From Mytilus galloprovincialis (Eukaryota; Mollusca; Bivalvia; Mytilida; Mytilidae), in NCBI RefSeq assembly GCF_965363235.1, contig NC_134839.1, positions 94,507,743-94,571,742 of the forward strand: 64,000 nt of DNA, in the 5' to 3' direction. The stretch's first letter is position 1, and each line of letters opens with the position of its first letter. Made by a program: the position numbers and the translations under genes. The notes under the pieces were generated by a model. That model was not told the DNA's origin and did no database searches. It saw only the letters and a list, made by a program, of their open reading frames with translations. This document shows positions 49,701-62,010 of this stretch, piece by piece.

Positions 49701-52700
49701 GTTATCACCAATTGGTCAACGGCGGACGGTGTAAATAATCTTTAAACGATACACTATTACAAAGACCACAAGCGAATCATGTATTACTTTTTAGGCATTT
49801 GATTTTAAATAAGACTGATGGAACAAAAATACAATTATTTTGCCGTCTAAAAAAAATCATAAGAAATATATTTGTATTGTCTGATGAAAGTAATTACACG
49901 TTATAGTTCCCTGGATAGTTCATAATATCACATATACACGTATAAACCTTCAAATTTCTGTTGTTTTTTCTTCAAAATCACGACTGGTCATACAGTCAAA
50001 AAATCTGAAATCGCTTCTAGAATACAGTCAGTCCTAGACTGATCGTACAGTAATTTATTTTGGGATCCTCAAGGAAAACATATTTTTTATGGGAAATACG
50101 AATATTCTACTTAAATACGAAAAGAATATTGAAACAGTATATATTTAACTGTAAACTGATGCAAATATTTGCAATAAAAGATTATTTGGTTTGTACTACG
50201 AGAGCAAACTTGTCCATCGATTTCACTTCTTTCTACCAAGTTGATGTGATGCACACGTATATTTTATATTCTAATGCCTGTTTTTGTTACAGTTACTCAT
50301 AATTTATGATGCTATATATACCTTGAAGATGTTCAAAGCACTTTGTAGATATAGGAGTAAACAAATGATGAGAAAAGTTACCGTAGGCAAAACCGTCCTG
50401 TTAGCCAGTTGGAAATCATCGCTTCGAAAATCGCGACTTCCGGATAGCGTACAGAATAGTATCTACACTGTGAATAGGACAATACTGTTTTTTGAAAGAT
50501 TTCTGACGCCGCTAATTGAAAAACATATTCCCAACGAATGCGGTAGGTAGTTTGAAATTTTCGACCAAAAACACGGTGTCAGTTTAATCTGAAGCCGATT
50601 TTAAATAATTCAGGCTTTAGGTGTAATTCGTTAAACAGTTTAACCAGAAAACATGTTATCATACACTAGATGGCTTTACAATTGAGAAGTCGTGTAATTT
50701 ACATATCTGTAAATTAAACCCTTGCATCCTTGTATTGTTTATAGCTGTACTTTATTTGAATTGAGTTCGGTATACTGATCAGTATTTTTTAAAGCTGAAC
50801 ATTGTTTATGAAGTGAAATTTACAGCGAATATAAACAAAAAACAAGTTAGTACATTATTAGCATTGTAAAAACCCAAAATAAGATACATTATTTCATAAA
50901 CTAATAACTGATTATTTGTACATACATTTTTCTCTTCATTCCGAATTGAACTCTCAATATTTACAACATTTCCATTTGGTGAAACAGCTTTTAAAGTTTC
51001 GTTGCACTTCGGAAGTCCAGTTAGCTTAATTTCAAGAGTGAATACAGTGCTTGAACTTCCCCATGCTTTACACTCGTATATATCACTGAACAAATCGTTG
51101 TCCTCACTGATATACTTCTGGACATTCGTATATTCCACAGGAAGTTTACAACAATAGAAAAAGTAAGGTAGACGTTGTAACGTCTTTGACAGTAGAGTAG
51201 CTCCTATTTTTTTCATTTTGGTATCCTTTTCAGGTTCGATATACTTAACGCCAAATATAATTCCACTAATGGAAAAAGAAAAAGTATAGTATTAAAATAT
51301 ATTATAACAGGGAAATATTTCTTCAATTTAGTTGTGTCTCCACTAATAGTTGATGTGTTTACCTCTGTTTTAGCTTGTTATTCGGATTTGTTTTTTGCTT
51401 AATCGAATAATGTTAATTGAACAGCAATATATAGTACTTTTGCCTTTACTAGTCAGTTCAACTGCAAAAAAGGTTAAATTATCAAAAAATATCGGAACCT
51501 GCATTTCTGAGGAATGTACTCAGTATATTTTTGAGTTTTGTATGCTTAACCTCTTGATCTTTTCATCTACACCGACACATATCGATGGACGCTTTCAATC
51601 TAAAACTTATGACAAATGTGATGATTCAAATGGTCAAACTCCGTGCTTACCGTATCTTCGTAAGCCATTTATGAGATTTGAACAGCGGTAAACTTCTATT
51701 ACATGTATATCACATCTATATATTTCATACTACTGCTTTTTATGGGGTTTTTTTCTGCTTAAAAGTAATTTTCAAAGTTAACTGGTGTTTTGTTTCTTTG
51801 TAATATATAAATGGTTTGAAAGTCATAACAAATTAATGCATTTTTGAAGACTCATACTTTCAGCAATTGAACACACTGATTGTGTCTGATAAACCGTAAA
51901 TTTCAAAAAAAATATATACAAGCAGGTCTAACATATAATATACCCATGCTTATAACCAGCTAAACGACTGCTTTGCTTCTTGAATATCTCAACAATAGCT
52001 TGATCCTCCTTGTTTCTTGATGTTATTGCTTCTTCAAGCCATTGCTGTCAAAGTGAAAGTAATAAAATGAAGTGGTTGCCAATAAATGTTAATTAAGTCC
52101 AATCCAAGCTTGTTTGTTTATAATTTTTAAGAAAGATATACTAAATAGACTATATATGTTACAGCCAAAACGAGAAGAATGAAAGAACCACAAAATATCA
52201 AGACTACTAAATCCATCAACTGACTACTTATTAAGGAAATTGTCATTAAATAATTGTAGTGGAATGTCAAATATGATTTTTATCTCATCTTATACTGAAT
52301 TGAAATATGACACTCCCAGAGGGTAAGATACTGACAAAATTCATCATAGATTCTGATCAGATATATGATATCTTACTTCTTAACATTACCGATTATGATT
52401 TCTATGAATTGTAACTCACATAGGAACAAAAGGCTATAAATACTGAGAAGTGCTTTCTACAAATAAACTCATCATAGATACCAGGATTAAAATTTTATAT
52501 TTACGCTAGAGTGATTTGATCATCTAATACTGTTTCATTTTATGCTCTTAAATTCAGTTTTGTTTAATCTGAAATTCAGAAGTGGTGATATAGAGCCAAA
52601 TTTGGTGAATAAATAAAAATACATTTGCTATATAATTCATAGTTTGTGTGCAGTGTTACTACAACAACATTTTAGGTTAAGGTTTTTCTTGACCTCTACT

Positions 52701-55700
52701 TTATGCATGCAACATATTTTTAATCCTTTCATAACTTACCTTGACGAAATGGTCGTTGCATTAGACGTATAGGTCATTGCACTAACATTGAAATATAAGC
52801 CACCATATGATATATGATAGATGACTATGAATACAGGAAAGCGCGAACAGTTTGTTAAATTGACAACAAATTGCTTCTCTAATTATCTAACTTTTGGTAA
52901 AGTGCAGGTCTACCAATGTTTAACCACTAAGCATTATTTTGTCATTTCAATTACAAGTAAAACACAATGAATACAATTTTAGGCAGAAATACACATATAT
53001 AATTTAAAATTATTGGGTTGATGAATGTACTTTATGGAAAGTTGTTCGAAGTGTCCGACGATCTTATAAACAGCATTTTCTTACCCAGTCTTGCATGACA
53101 AGGTCTGCTCCAAAGAGACACAAAGCATCGATCACTTTGATATGTTTTCCACGGACAGCTAACTCCAATGGGTTATTACCTTGCTAAAATGAATAACAGG
53201 TAGATACAAATGCAAAGCAAAAGTGTATAAAGCAAATATTATTATGACAATATCTAATTTGAATTATTTGAAAAGCAACGTAATATATAATCAAATAAGT
53301 AATTTGATAATTTAGTCTGTCATCTCATTTATACATGCAAGTTTGAATGTGCATTTGTTTCATCAAATTACATTAAAAATTGTTAATCAATTTGATCACA
53401 AGTTATCTTAATGAAATGAAATAGATATATGAAAAAAAAGTTGCACAATTTGTTTTCATATAAAAGATAAATCCATACCCAGTTTAATGCATAAACATCT
53501 GCCCCTTTAGCTACCAAAGCGACCACTGTTGATTCATGACCCGTACGTGCAGCTTTATGAAGTGCTGTTTCACCGTTCTAAAATTTGAAGAAAACAATAG
53601 TTTGAATAACGAATTTATGTTATTCTAAGTATACCATAAACAAACAGGTAAAGAGGTGATATTCTTTGATCCATAGTTGTACTGTCTTTCAGTTGATTCC
53701 TTTTCTATACCTCTTTTCTGTTACTATTATCTAAATATATTTTTTCTTCGTGGTCCTTAATCTTGGTACGAAGTTATCCTTTCTCTTGTTGTGTACTGTT
53801 TTACAAATGTCCGAAGTTCAGCGGATATGTGGGGTTGTTGAGCACCATCACAAATACTTTATCCGCCACATTCTTTATATGCCTGTTTAGGGGCAGGACA
53901 CTATCATGCTGGGGTTGAGATTAGGTTGATGTCCGTTATATTAGTTTTTCCTGAATTTGTGTGGTCATAATTCAAGCCGTTGTATTTTTAGTTAGAATTG
54001 TTTCACATTTGTCATCTTTCATAGCTGCCTTGAATTTGTTAGTTTTACTCATGTTTGAAGACTTATCGTGAGTTTATTAAATCAAGGTCATCTTGACTCT
54101 CTGATAGAAGATATGTTTGCTATTCCCAATAAGACTTCACCATCCTATTTAATATTTACAAACAAAATTCATGTTAAGGGTAATTGATATATGCACTTTA
54201 TGCAATGGTTGACTAGTAGTGTTTATTCTGTTAATTCTGAGGCTGTTGATGTTATTGTGTGATGCTCAAAATCATGTTGATTGACGTCGATTGTAAAATA
54301 GAAAATGTCATTTTTGCTGTCGACTGTATTGTATTCTGTTAAACCGTTTGTATTTTTTATTCAAATATTATTCCGCTGATGAGATGGATATTTTATAAAA
54401 CTTGTCTTAAAATTGTGGGTTGAAACTCGTTATTGAAACTTTCAAACGATCTGCAAATTTCATTTTTGTGTCTTGAAAAATAAATAAATTTGACAAAATT
54501 GTTTCATTTTGTTTCATTTTATTAATTCGTAAGCATGTTTCGGCTACTTTTTAATACATTGCTATTCGATTTTTTGTCTTTTACTTACCTCAATGCTATC
54601 CCCTTTGCTGGGGATTATAAACTACCGTATAAGACTTATATCTGGATAAGTACTTACATCCTACCTTTCCAGGGCACCTGATATCACCCATGTTTTAGAT
54701 TGGTTCATGTTTCTTGGTCTTTAGTTTTCTAGGTTTTGTTTAGTGTATAATTTTTCGTCTGTTTGTGTGTTGGTATTTTTCATTTGTTGTAGCCGTGACG
54801 TTGCCAAGCTGGTTTTTTTTCGACTCACGAGTTTAAATGTCCATTCGGTATCTCTCTCTCTCCTCTCTTTAAATTCTTTTTCATGAAGTTTGTCAAAAAT
54901 TATACGAAATACTTACACAGTCCCATATCTTAACACTGGCCCCTTGTGATATAAGTTTTAAAATCAAATCATCATATCCTGCTAAGGCTGCATAGTGTAT
55001 TACATTACATTTTGTCTGAAGTAAAAACATAGAAAAGACAGGTTAACCTCATTAACATTTTGGCAAGACTGTAAAGTATGATAGGAATCCAATAGACATA
55101 GCACATTCGTTATAATACTAAAATTGCTTTTGGGTATATATAGATATAAGTAGATGTTGTATGAGTGCCAAGAGGCAACTCTCCATCCAAGTCATAATTT
55201 GTAAAAGTAAAAATTATATATCTTTTTTGATATCGAGTAACATAGTCATCGGCAGTGTTTGGAAGTCATGTTGATGATTAAACAGATGGCGTTTAGTTTA
55301 AATAAAAATGAGGAAAGATTGAATGCAACGCTCTTTGTTTCCTATGGACATATGTAAATTTGTTAAGTGTTTTAATATGTTATAAATCAAGTTAACTAGT
55401 TAGGGTCAACTATGTACTAATGAATTTTACAGCTAAAAGAAAGGGTGGATATCTTACAACTTTTTAACAAATCCATATAAATAGATTTTTGGATAGCTCA
55501 AAATCCATACAGTCACGTTTAAAAGTATTTTTAAAACAAAATATTAAAAATTCATTACTTTAATCTATTACAAAAACAAATATATATATATATATAATAT
55601 GCATAAGTCTTTCACTGTTCATTTAAAATATACACACCAATTGACTATAATTTTAAACGCTATGGCCTGTACAAAAATGCATCAAAAGATATCTTCCGTC

Positions 55701-57537
55701 ATTAAAATATTTGTAAATGTAAATTGTTTTGTGTCAAAATCTTACCTGTATATTTAAACATAGATGTTATATATAATCAATAAAACAGCTGTTTTTTAAT
55801 CAAAATTTGCACAATACAATACCTATTCGACTATAATTAACGACATCTAAAGTTTTAAACAAATATACCCCAAGATATTTAGTGTTTAAATTTGTCAAAA
55901 GTCTCGCCTGTTTCCATATCGACTATAATTTACGGTCATTCTTTTTATATGAAGGATTTTTTCGTTTTTACTTGATGGCTTAAATGATCACAATATTAAT
56001 ATTATGCTAGTAAAGGATCATACTGTAATTATCTTAGTTTATTAAATTTTACTTAAGGCAAACCAATTTTCAACTTTTTTGTAATTTTAAAATATTCACT
56101 TGATCAAGAAAATGTATGTCAGCTCCATTGTCGATGAGTTTTAAAGCTGCTTGTTTCTTCCTGTTTTTCACTGCAAATAACAGCTCAGATCCCCTACTGT
56201 CCTGAAAGTAAAATCATCTCTGATTAAAATAATGTTCGTCACCAAGTAATGTTCAATCGACTTTCATGAAAGGTTTTTATTCTTTTTTTTTGAAAATTGC
56301 CACTTACGATAAAACTCACTTAAGCGAACATGTCCCATATTAAGAACAAGAAATGATGAGTTTTCCCATTAACATAAACACCACATATTCTTTTGAAGAT
56401 GCCGTTATATGATTCATGTTATGAAAGGAGTAAAGTCACACAAATAAACACACACATACTTATATACATAGATACAGTTCTAATAGACAAGTTATTTTAT
56501 ATATACATGTATACAAGGTTTTGAATAAATTCAGTATATATATTTTTTTCGAAATCTATATATATATATTTCACAACAACAACCTTTGACCAAAGGAATA
56601 TTCACTCTAATGGTCAGAAAATGTATCATTGTAGAATAAATATAGTTTTCATCTGTTCAAACTAGAATGTCAGTTTGTTTTTGTTCTGATTTCATTAACA
56701 TCCACAGATCCTTACTTACACTTTTCATATAAATTTTGTACATAACAGCTATCAGAAACTAGATGATATCAATAGAATGCCAGATAAATGGTACACATGC
56801 ATTTGATCGATACAATGTATGATTGAACAATTATATCTGATTCACACCAAGTTCTAAATGAAAAGTATATACAATGTACATCAATTGATTCATTATCAAA
56901 GTGATGATTATTTTCTATATTTTAAATAACTTATTTGCTAAACAAGCAACTCTATAATAATCACCTCAAGTATCTGATTCTTTTGCACCTCAAGTGTCTG
57001 ATTGTTTTGCATACTATCTTGCAAAATTGGAGCCTCATTTTCTTTCCCAGTCTCATCTGTGACAACTGGAGACACTTTGGATGTGTGTTTTGATTTACGC
57101 CGTTTTGCTTTGCGTTCTATCGAACTTGGATCTGTTGTATTATCACTTGTGTTTATCGTCGATGTTTCATCTCTGTTTTCGTTTTCAACTATTGACAATG
57201 TTTTGTTATCCTTTACTTCATCAACTATTGGCAATGTTTTGTTATCCTTTACTTCATCAACTATTGACAATGTTTTGTCATCTCTTGTTTTATCAACTGT
57301 TGACATTGGTTTGTCATCTCTTGTTTCATCAACTATTGACAATATCTGTTCATCCCTTGCTTCATCAATAATAGACAATGTTTTGTCATCTTTTTCTCCA
57401 TCAACTTGTGTTTCCTGACCTTCATCAAAGATCTTACTCGTTCCACCGTTTGGATCATTACTCAGATCATTATTTTCATGAGTGTCTTCAGTGTATGACT
57501 CGGTTATATTGGTGGATTCATCTATTTCGTCAGCCAT
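40722..57537 (-). CDS. ankyrin repeat-ZU5-UPA-like-death domain protein, 917 aa
   Basis: Twelve exons on the minus strand: 57,537-56,965; 56,201-56,100; 55,015-54,917; 53,577-53,479; 53,183-53,085; 52,044-51,944; 51,265-50,926; 47,565-47,374; 46,526-46,246; 45,211-44,950; 44,508-44,208; 41,026-40,722. All junctions are GT-AG and every phase fits (2,754 nt). Residues 1-191 are acidic and disordered with a 12-residue repeat (50-121) and a basic cluster KAKRRKSK (143-150). Residues 192-357 are ankyrin repeats (for example GETALHKAARTGHESTVVAL). ZU5 covers about 511-631 (IPKDTFDSPGDLL, then FKIRHFSIF) and a UPA-like region about 632-790. A death domain ends it (about 822-905; LAKKLN, DFLDAVFWKW, VNFLVAALER). 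Order matches ankyrins and, past the repeats, PIDD and UNC5. A cytoplasmic or nuclear adaptor in death or immune signalling is inferred. Least certain is the exon 9-10 join, where only acceptor 45,212 keeps the phase. Confidence 0.85.
41095..42660 (+). mobile_element. LINE 3' fragment, interrupted by a repeat
   Basis: The plus strand encodes pieces typical of the C-terminus of L1/Tx1-like LINE ORF2. These are FSMFQFKILHRTLATN (about 41,260-41,310), then after an inserted repeat (41,311-41,640) GLKETNLCSFCNET, the zinc-knuckle region past the RT (about 42,005-42,045), and LNLLTILVKYYIYACRF (about 42,290-42,340). It is 5'-truncated and frame-disrupted. It lies antisense in the last intron of the ankyrin/death-domain gene. 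Confidence 0.75.
41311..41640 (+). repeat. dispersed mussel-type repeat (AATGGGGAATGTG family), fuller copy
   Basis: It shares about 165 bp with 1,752-1,915, then continues through 'ggctcctgacttgggacagg' and 'ggcggggttaaacatgtt', linking this family to the GATGTGGTATGA copies, which end in the same way. It is inserted in the LINE fragment. Confidence 0.8.
45438..45525 (+). repeat. dispersed repeat ('gccatggcagtgtc' family)
   Basis: Short copy matching 37,395-37,490 and 37,785-37,860 (ATG GC... 'cgacttatgagtttgaat' ... 'ggtatctttcgcctctc' pattern). It lies in intron 9 of the ankyrin/death-domain gene. Confidence 0.7.
45827..46074 (+). mobile_element. tRNA-derived SINE
   Basis: A-box-like 'tggtagccgggtggtgtaag', B-box-like 'aagttcgaattccg', then 'ggtcggtggttctctcccg', and a 3' tail 'gaaagtggctttaaacgtcaatcaatt'. 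About 250 bp, with no coding capacity. It is related to the minus-strand copy at 34.9-35.6 kb. It lies in intron 9 of the ankyrin/death-domain gene. Confidence 0.7.
48261..50472. mobile_element. 2.2-kb DNA transposon with CACAGTG ends, Transib/RAG-like candidate
   Basis: Perfect 54-bp terminal inverted repeats (48,261-48,314 and 50,419-50,472) begin CACAGTGTAGATACTATTCT. A 5-bp direct repeat AATAG flanks the element (48,256-48,260 and 50,473-50,477). Inverted subterminal motifs of the type ACTGTACGATCAGTCT lie about 410-420 bp inside each end (48,667-48,732 and 49,985-50,048). No RAG1-like or other transposase is visible, so it is non-autonomous. Known: Transib and RAG-family transposons have CAC-starting ends and 5-bp duplications, and CACAGTG is the V(D)J signal heptamer. 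CACTA and Chapaev elements also begin CAC but make 2-4-bp duplications. The assignment is inference. It lies in intron 7 of the ankyrin/death-domain gene. Confidence 0.7.
49218..49375 (+). mobile_element. decayed MITE remnant
   Basis: It shares 'atatgttccaatacatatgc'-type core sequence and GATCC near both sides with the 21,081 MITE, but its ends and G/C runs have eroded. It lies inside the CACAGTG-ended element, which must therefore be older than this insertion. Confidence 0.5.
53580..54916. other. intron 3 of the ankyrin/death-domain gene, repeat-rich
   Basis: About 53,700-54,500 reads like dispersed repeat DNA with T-rich composition, but I cannot name its family. About 54,640-54,875 is a diverged copy of the repeat at 37,280-37,500 ('gcacctgatatcaccc', 'tggttcatgtttcttggtc', 'tagccgtgacgttg', 'tcactcacgagttt'-like pattern). 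No exon is needed here: the flanking exons join in phase. Confidence 0.5.
57174..57390 (-). repeat. 36-bp coding minisatellite in exon 1
   Basis: About six units of 36 bp encode a 12-residue repeat with consensus DDKTLSIVDEVR at residues 50-121 of the ankyrin/death-domain protein. Period and frame are kept, so copy-number change would not shift the frame. Confidence 0.9.
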
Positions 57538-57574
57538 AGTTTTAGGTCAGATAAGGACTTTGCATTTCAGGTTA

Positions 57575-57582
57575 CTTATATA
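57575..57582 (-). promoter_or_regulatory. candidate TATA box of the ankyrin/death-domain gene
   Basis: The minus strand reads TATATAAG 38 bp before the ATG at 57,537. If used, it would give a 5' UTR of only about 5-15 nt. A start further upstream with this match arising by chance in AT-rich DNA is equally possible. Confidence 0.3.
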
Positions 57583-60500
57583 TGCGTCATAAAACCTTTA
57601 AATAAGGAAATATTCATTTTAGTAAAAAAAAAAATATTTTGGTCAAACGTTCATACAGATGGCTGATAACACCAAGAAATATTGAAGCAAAACAAATCTT
57701 TAAAAACTGACGTTGTTTTTGTATAAAAGTATTCATCAGGTTTTCATAATTACTAACTGTTCAACTATTACCGATAAATCATCATGCCACGTTAAGATAG
57801 ACAGGCTTGGTTGTCATGTTTCATGCTCTTAAGTCGCATTATGTGGACACAGATCAATACCAACATTGAACAGACATCTGTGAGCCTTATTCTTATAAAG
57901 AGAATATGTCTACATATTTAGCTACTAGTATATGCAGATAAACTCAGGAAAATGTTGTTTAACATTATTGAAGTGTAAAATTATTAGCTGCACACTGAGA
58001 AAGGAAATCAGTTGTTAGTTCCACTAGTGACAGCTGTTGTGTAGCTAATTACAAGTAAAACTGGATGACAGGTCGTATTGAGGAATCATCCGGTTAAGTG
58101 AAAGAGAATACATCGTGGCTATCAACATAAGAAACATATACTATGTCATAGAAGAAATTCACACCCATATAAATCGAAAATAAACTGACACGCATTGGCT
58201 AAAAATGAAAAAGACAAACAGATATATAACAAAACATAGAATACTTATGACTGATTTACACGAACCCTAACAAAACCTTGGGATGATCTTAAGTACTACG
58301 GAACAGTAAGCAGTGTTGAACCCGTCGTGTTGCTCATTTAAGTACACACCGGTGATACGTTACATTCTGCAGGTGACATTCAGGGAAAAAGGGGACGGAA
58401 TATTTGGAACATTTCCGTGTTCATCTGTGAAACATTGTAAAACAAATTATATACGTTGTGTCCTAGAAATTGAATTAATTTAACACTAAAGACTTAATGT
58501 TTTTCATTTAGTTTATCAATTCTGAAAACTTTTCAACCCATACTCGTTCATGTTTTCATTAATGATAAACAAAATTTACTTTCAGATTGTATAGCTTTTT
58601 ATGAAAGGGCCCTGGATAATGTAGTTTGTTTAATTATGTTTTTTTTTATTATTGTGTCCGGATTACTTTTAATTGTCTTTCATTTACATTAATTGTTATA
58701 TTTGAACTGTGAAATAAAGCGTAGATTCATTTATAAAAAGGACTATCGGTTGTAAAATGTATGCGGAATTTCTCTTATCTTACGATACCCTTCAGTTATA
58801 AATAAACGTGATACTGGTGTATACAAATGTAGACATGTAAATGGCAATATTCCAAACAAAATATGTGCATGAGTATGAGGCTAACAGTATGATCGAAAAA
58901 ACCTTTCTGTTCATGACACATACAAATAGAATTACACCCAAATACTTTTTTTTTATCAACATCTTTAATATATTTAACCAACAAGTTGGGTTTGTTGTGT
59001 GATTTACCTTTTTTTAATTACAAGGTACACATACAGTCTTAATTCTATTTTGAATATAATTCAGTTTTAAAATCAATATACAAATACACCACTGATATTG
59101 AGGTGTACCAATTCATTCCTAACGTTTTGTAGGTTATTATATAATTGAATGAAGTATTGTACTTTATCTATAATGACATTTGGCGAAGGGTTAAAAAGAA
59201 CGGGCCTTAAATTTAAATATCTTTATTTTACTTTTATACTGATTTTGTTTTGTTTCTGGTCCATATGAAGGCTACCTAGTGTACACAAATTTCGAAAACC
59301 GTTGACGATCATCTGTTTTCTTTATTATTTGTTTTCTCCGATAATAGTATCAAAGAAGTTCAATTTATTTTAACCAAATCAGTATTAATTCAATATAATA
59401 TGTGTTAGGGTGATACTCAGTGTTGACATTCAATATTTCGTGTTTTGTAAAGAGATCAACAAAAAATGTAATAACCATACTTTGATTATTTTCTTATTTT
59501 ATTCAAGAAAAAAGAAAAATACTTAGTAATATTTGGATTCACAATGTTTTGCAAATATTTAAATACAAGCAGAGAGAGAAATAACTTCCAGAAGCTAATA
59601 TTCTCTTACGACACGCTCGTTTTGTAATATAGTTTGCCTCCTTAAAGATGCTTGAGGTCTTAACCTCAGTTTTAAATCAAATAAATACGGGAAGAATAGC
59701 AATATCATTTATCTGTAAATAAGTACTCAAATACTAAAATTGATAAGCGCTTCTATAAACATACTACAAAAAGTGTAAATCGTTTATAGAGAGAATAACA
59801 AGCCCCTCCTTACAATCACAAAAGTGTACGGAAATGTTTGCTTTAAAAGTAGTGAAATTTTCTTTTTGTAGTGTTATCCAACAATCTTCTGGAGCTATGT
59901 GAATAAGACTATCTACTAACCTCAAGAAAAAAAAATGCGACAAAAATTATCAAATCGTAACTCTGAATTTTGACATCTTTAACATCTAAAATCGTAATAA
60001 CTCCAAACAACACAAAATACAATTGTAAAACGGTTTCATTTCAGGAGCTTTCAACTTAAGCTTTATCTCTACTTCTTCTCAATCCTAGACCTTTTTACCG
60101 ACATGACAAATTAAACTAAGGAATTCAGAAGAATTGGACCTTAGACACGCGAATATGATCTTATTTTAAAAGTAATATTAACATAATTGTTTGGCCATTA
60201 GTAACATATTGCGATAAAACTGTGAATCAAAATCAGACGTAAAAAGTGAGTAGTATTTTAAAAAACCAAATTTTCTTCAGATATAGTATGCTCATGTTGG
60301 GGTAGACTAGACGCGTACATAATATACGATTCAATACTAATTACGCTACCCAGTTTACTGTATCAGTTGTGAATAATGACAATTAATGTCTCTTTAGTCA
60401 TGTTAGTGATGACCGAGATCCAAAACGTTTGAAAATAAATTATCTACATTTATTACAAACGCTGAAGAGTTGATCAAACGAAAAAGACTTCAATTGAACA

Positions 60501-61587
60501 AAATACGCCTAAGACAATTAAATTTTGAAGGTATCAACCATCATAAACAATAAATCAACAAAGAATGAACATTTGTTTATCTTTTATATATTTAAGTTTT
60601 ATCACTAAAACACTAAATACTGGGCTGGTGAAATACCCAGAAACATAAATATTTGCCAGCTGTGGCTTCGATCCAATAGTTGTAAAACCAGATACAAAGC
60701 GTTTAATTTCACAATTTTTTTCCCTTCGAACTTGTCATCACCGATTGAGAATTTTGATGTAGGGATTTTTTAATTTTTTTTTCATGATTTTCTTTTTAAT
60801 AATATAAAAACGATATAGATATATGGATTCTTGTACTATCAGAAGCAAATAATAAGTCTAGATATGTATAGTGGGAAATGAAACATCGAAAGGATAAAAT
60901 AAGTATCACGTTGTCCAGCTTACAAAATTGCAATTTTGTACTTTTCTTCCCATTTATTTCTCAATTTATATAATATGTGTACGTTAAAAAACCCATCTTT
61001 TGACACTCCCTAAAACGCTCGTCGGGCAGACAAGTTGTAAAGCCTTCTATCTTTAAAGAGATTATTTCTGTTGTGTGTGAATGCATCAAAAAGAGGAGAT
61101 TTGACACTTTCATTATTAACAGCGATTGTATTAGATACTTTGGAACAACACGTTAATATAACCTCCTTCAGAAACTCATTAACTTATAAACTAAGTAGAC
61201 TCAATCTGGCTGTGCTTTAGACCGTATTCAGAATGACATTTCAAGAACACTATTGCTGATATATAAGGTGAATAAACAACAATTCGGAAGTTTAAGTTAT
61301 GTTTTTTCGAACAGAAATCGTCAATGACGAATCTTAATTATTATTACTACACAAAATGCTTGTCTGAAAATACATGCAGTTTGATTCATCAATTTAATAG
61401 AATTTTGCACAGAATTGTAGTCCTATTTAAAATATCATCGAGACATATCTGGTTGTGCGGCGACAATTTTTTTCTTGATTGCACATTTAAAATAGTCTTA
61501 TACCAGTATCCGAATTTTTTTATTAGAATACATTTATAACAGAATTTATTGTGCTTAACTGCAGAATAATTATTTTTATTTAAAAAA
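57583..61587. other. intergenic, no gene seen
   Basis: Four kilobases of AT-rich DNA without a convincing open frame, RNA gene or repeat boundary. It is upstream of the minus-strand ankyrin/death-domain gene and so probably includes its promoter. Confidence 0.5.
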
Positions 61588-62010
61588 AGATGTGGTATGA
61601 TTGCCAATGAAACAACTCTCCACAAGAGACCAAAATGACAGAAATTAACAACTATAGGTCACTGCACGGCCGTCAACAATGAGTAAAGCCCATACCGCAT
61701 AGTCAGCTAAAAAAGGCCCCAAATGACAATGTAAAAAAATTCAAACGAGAAAACTGACGGCCTTATTTATGTACAAAAATTGAACGAAAAACAAATGTAA
61801 CACATAAACAAACGACTACCAGTGACAAACAGGCTCCTGACTTGGGATAGGCACATCCATACATAATGTGGCGAGGTTTAAACATGTTAGTGGGATCCCA
61901 ATCATCCCCTTAACCTGGGACAGTGGTAAAACAATACAACTTAAAAACGTACTATAAAAAAATCGAAGGAAAAAGGCTTAACTCATCAGGTGGACAAAAA
62001 AAAGTGCATC
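61588..62010 (+). repeat. dispersed mussel-type repeat (GATGTGGTATGA family), longest copy
   Basis: Starts AGATGTGGTATGATTGCCAA, continues past 'ggctcctgacttgggatagg' and 'ggcgaggtttaaacatgtta', and extends to 'aaggcttaactcatcaggtg'. This is the most complete copy in the window. Confidence 0.8.

Noticed and set aside
50284-50550. 88-codon plus-strand frame bounded by an acceptor-like TTACAG and a donor-like GGTAGGT
   Set aside because: Part of it is the right terminal inverted repeat of the CACAGTG-ended element and it crosses the element's end and target duplication, so a host exon is unlikely. No domain is recognisable.
57002-57418. 138-codon plus frame rich in Ser, Leu and Val, and an overlapping 96-codon frame
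   Set aside because: Antisense shadow of the 36-bp coding minisatellite in exon 1 of the ankyrin/death-domain gene.
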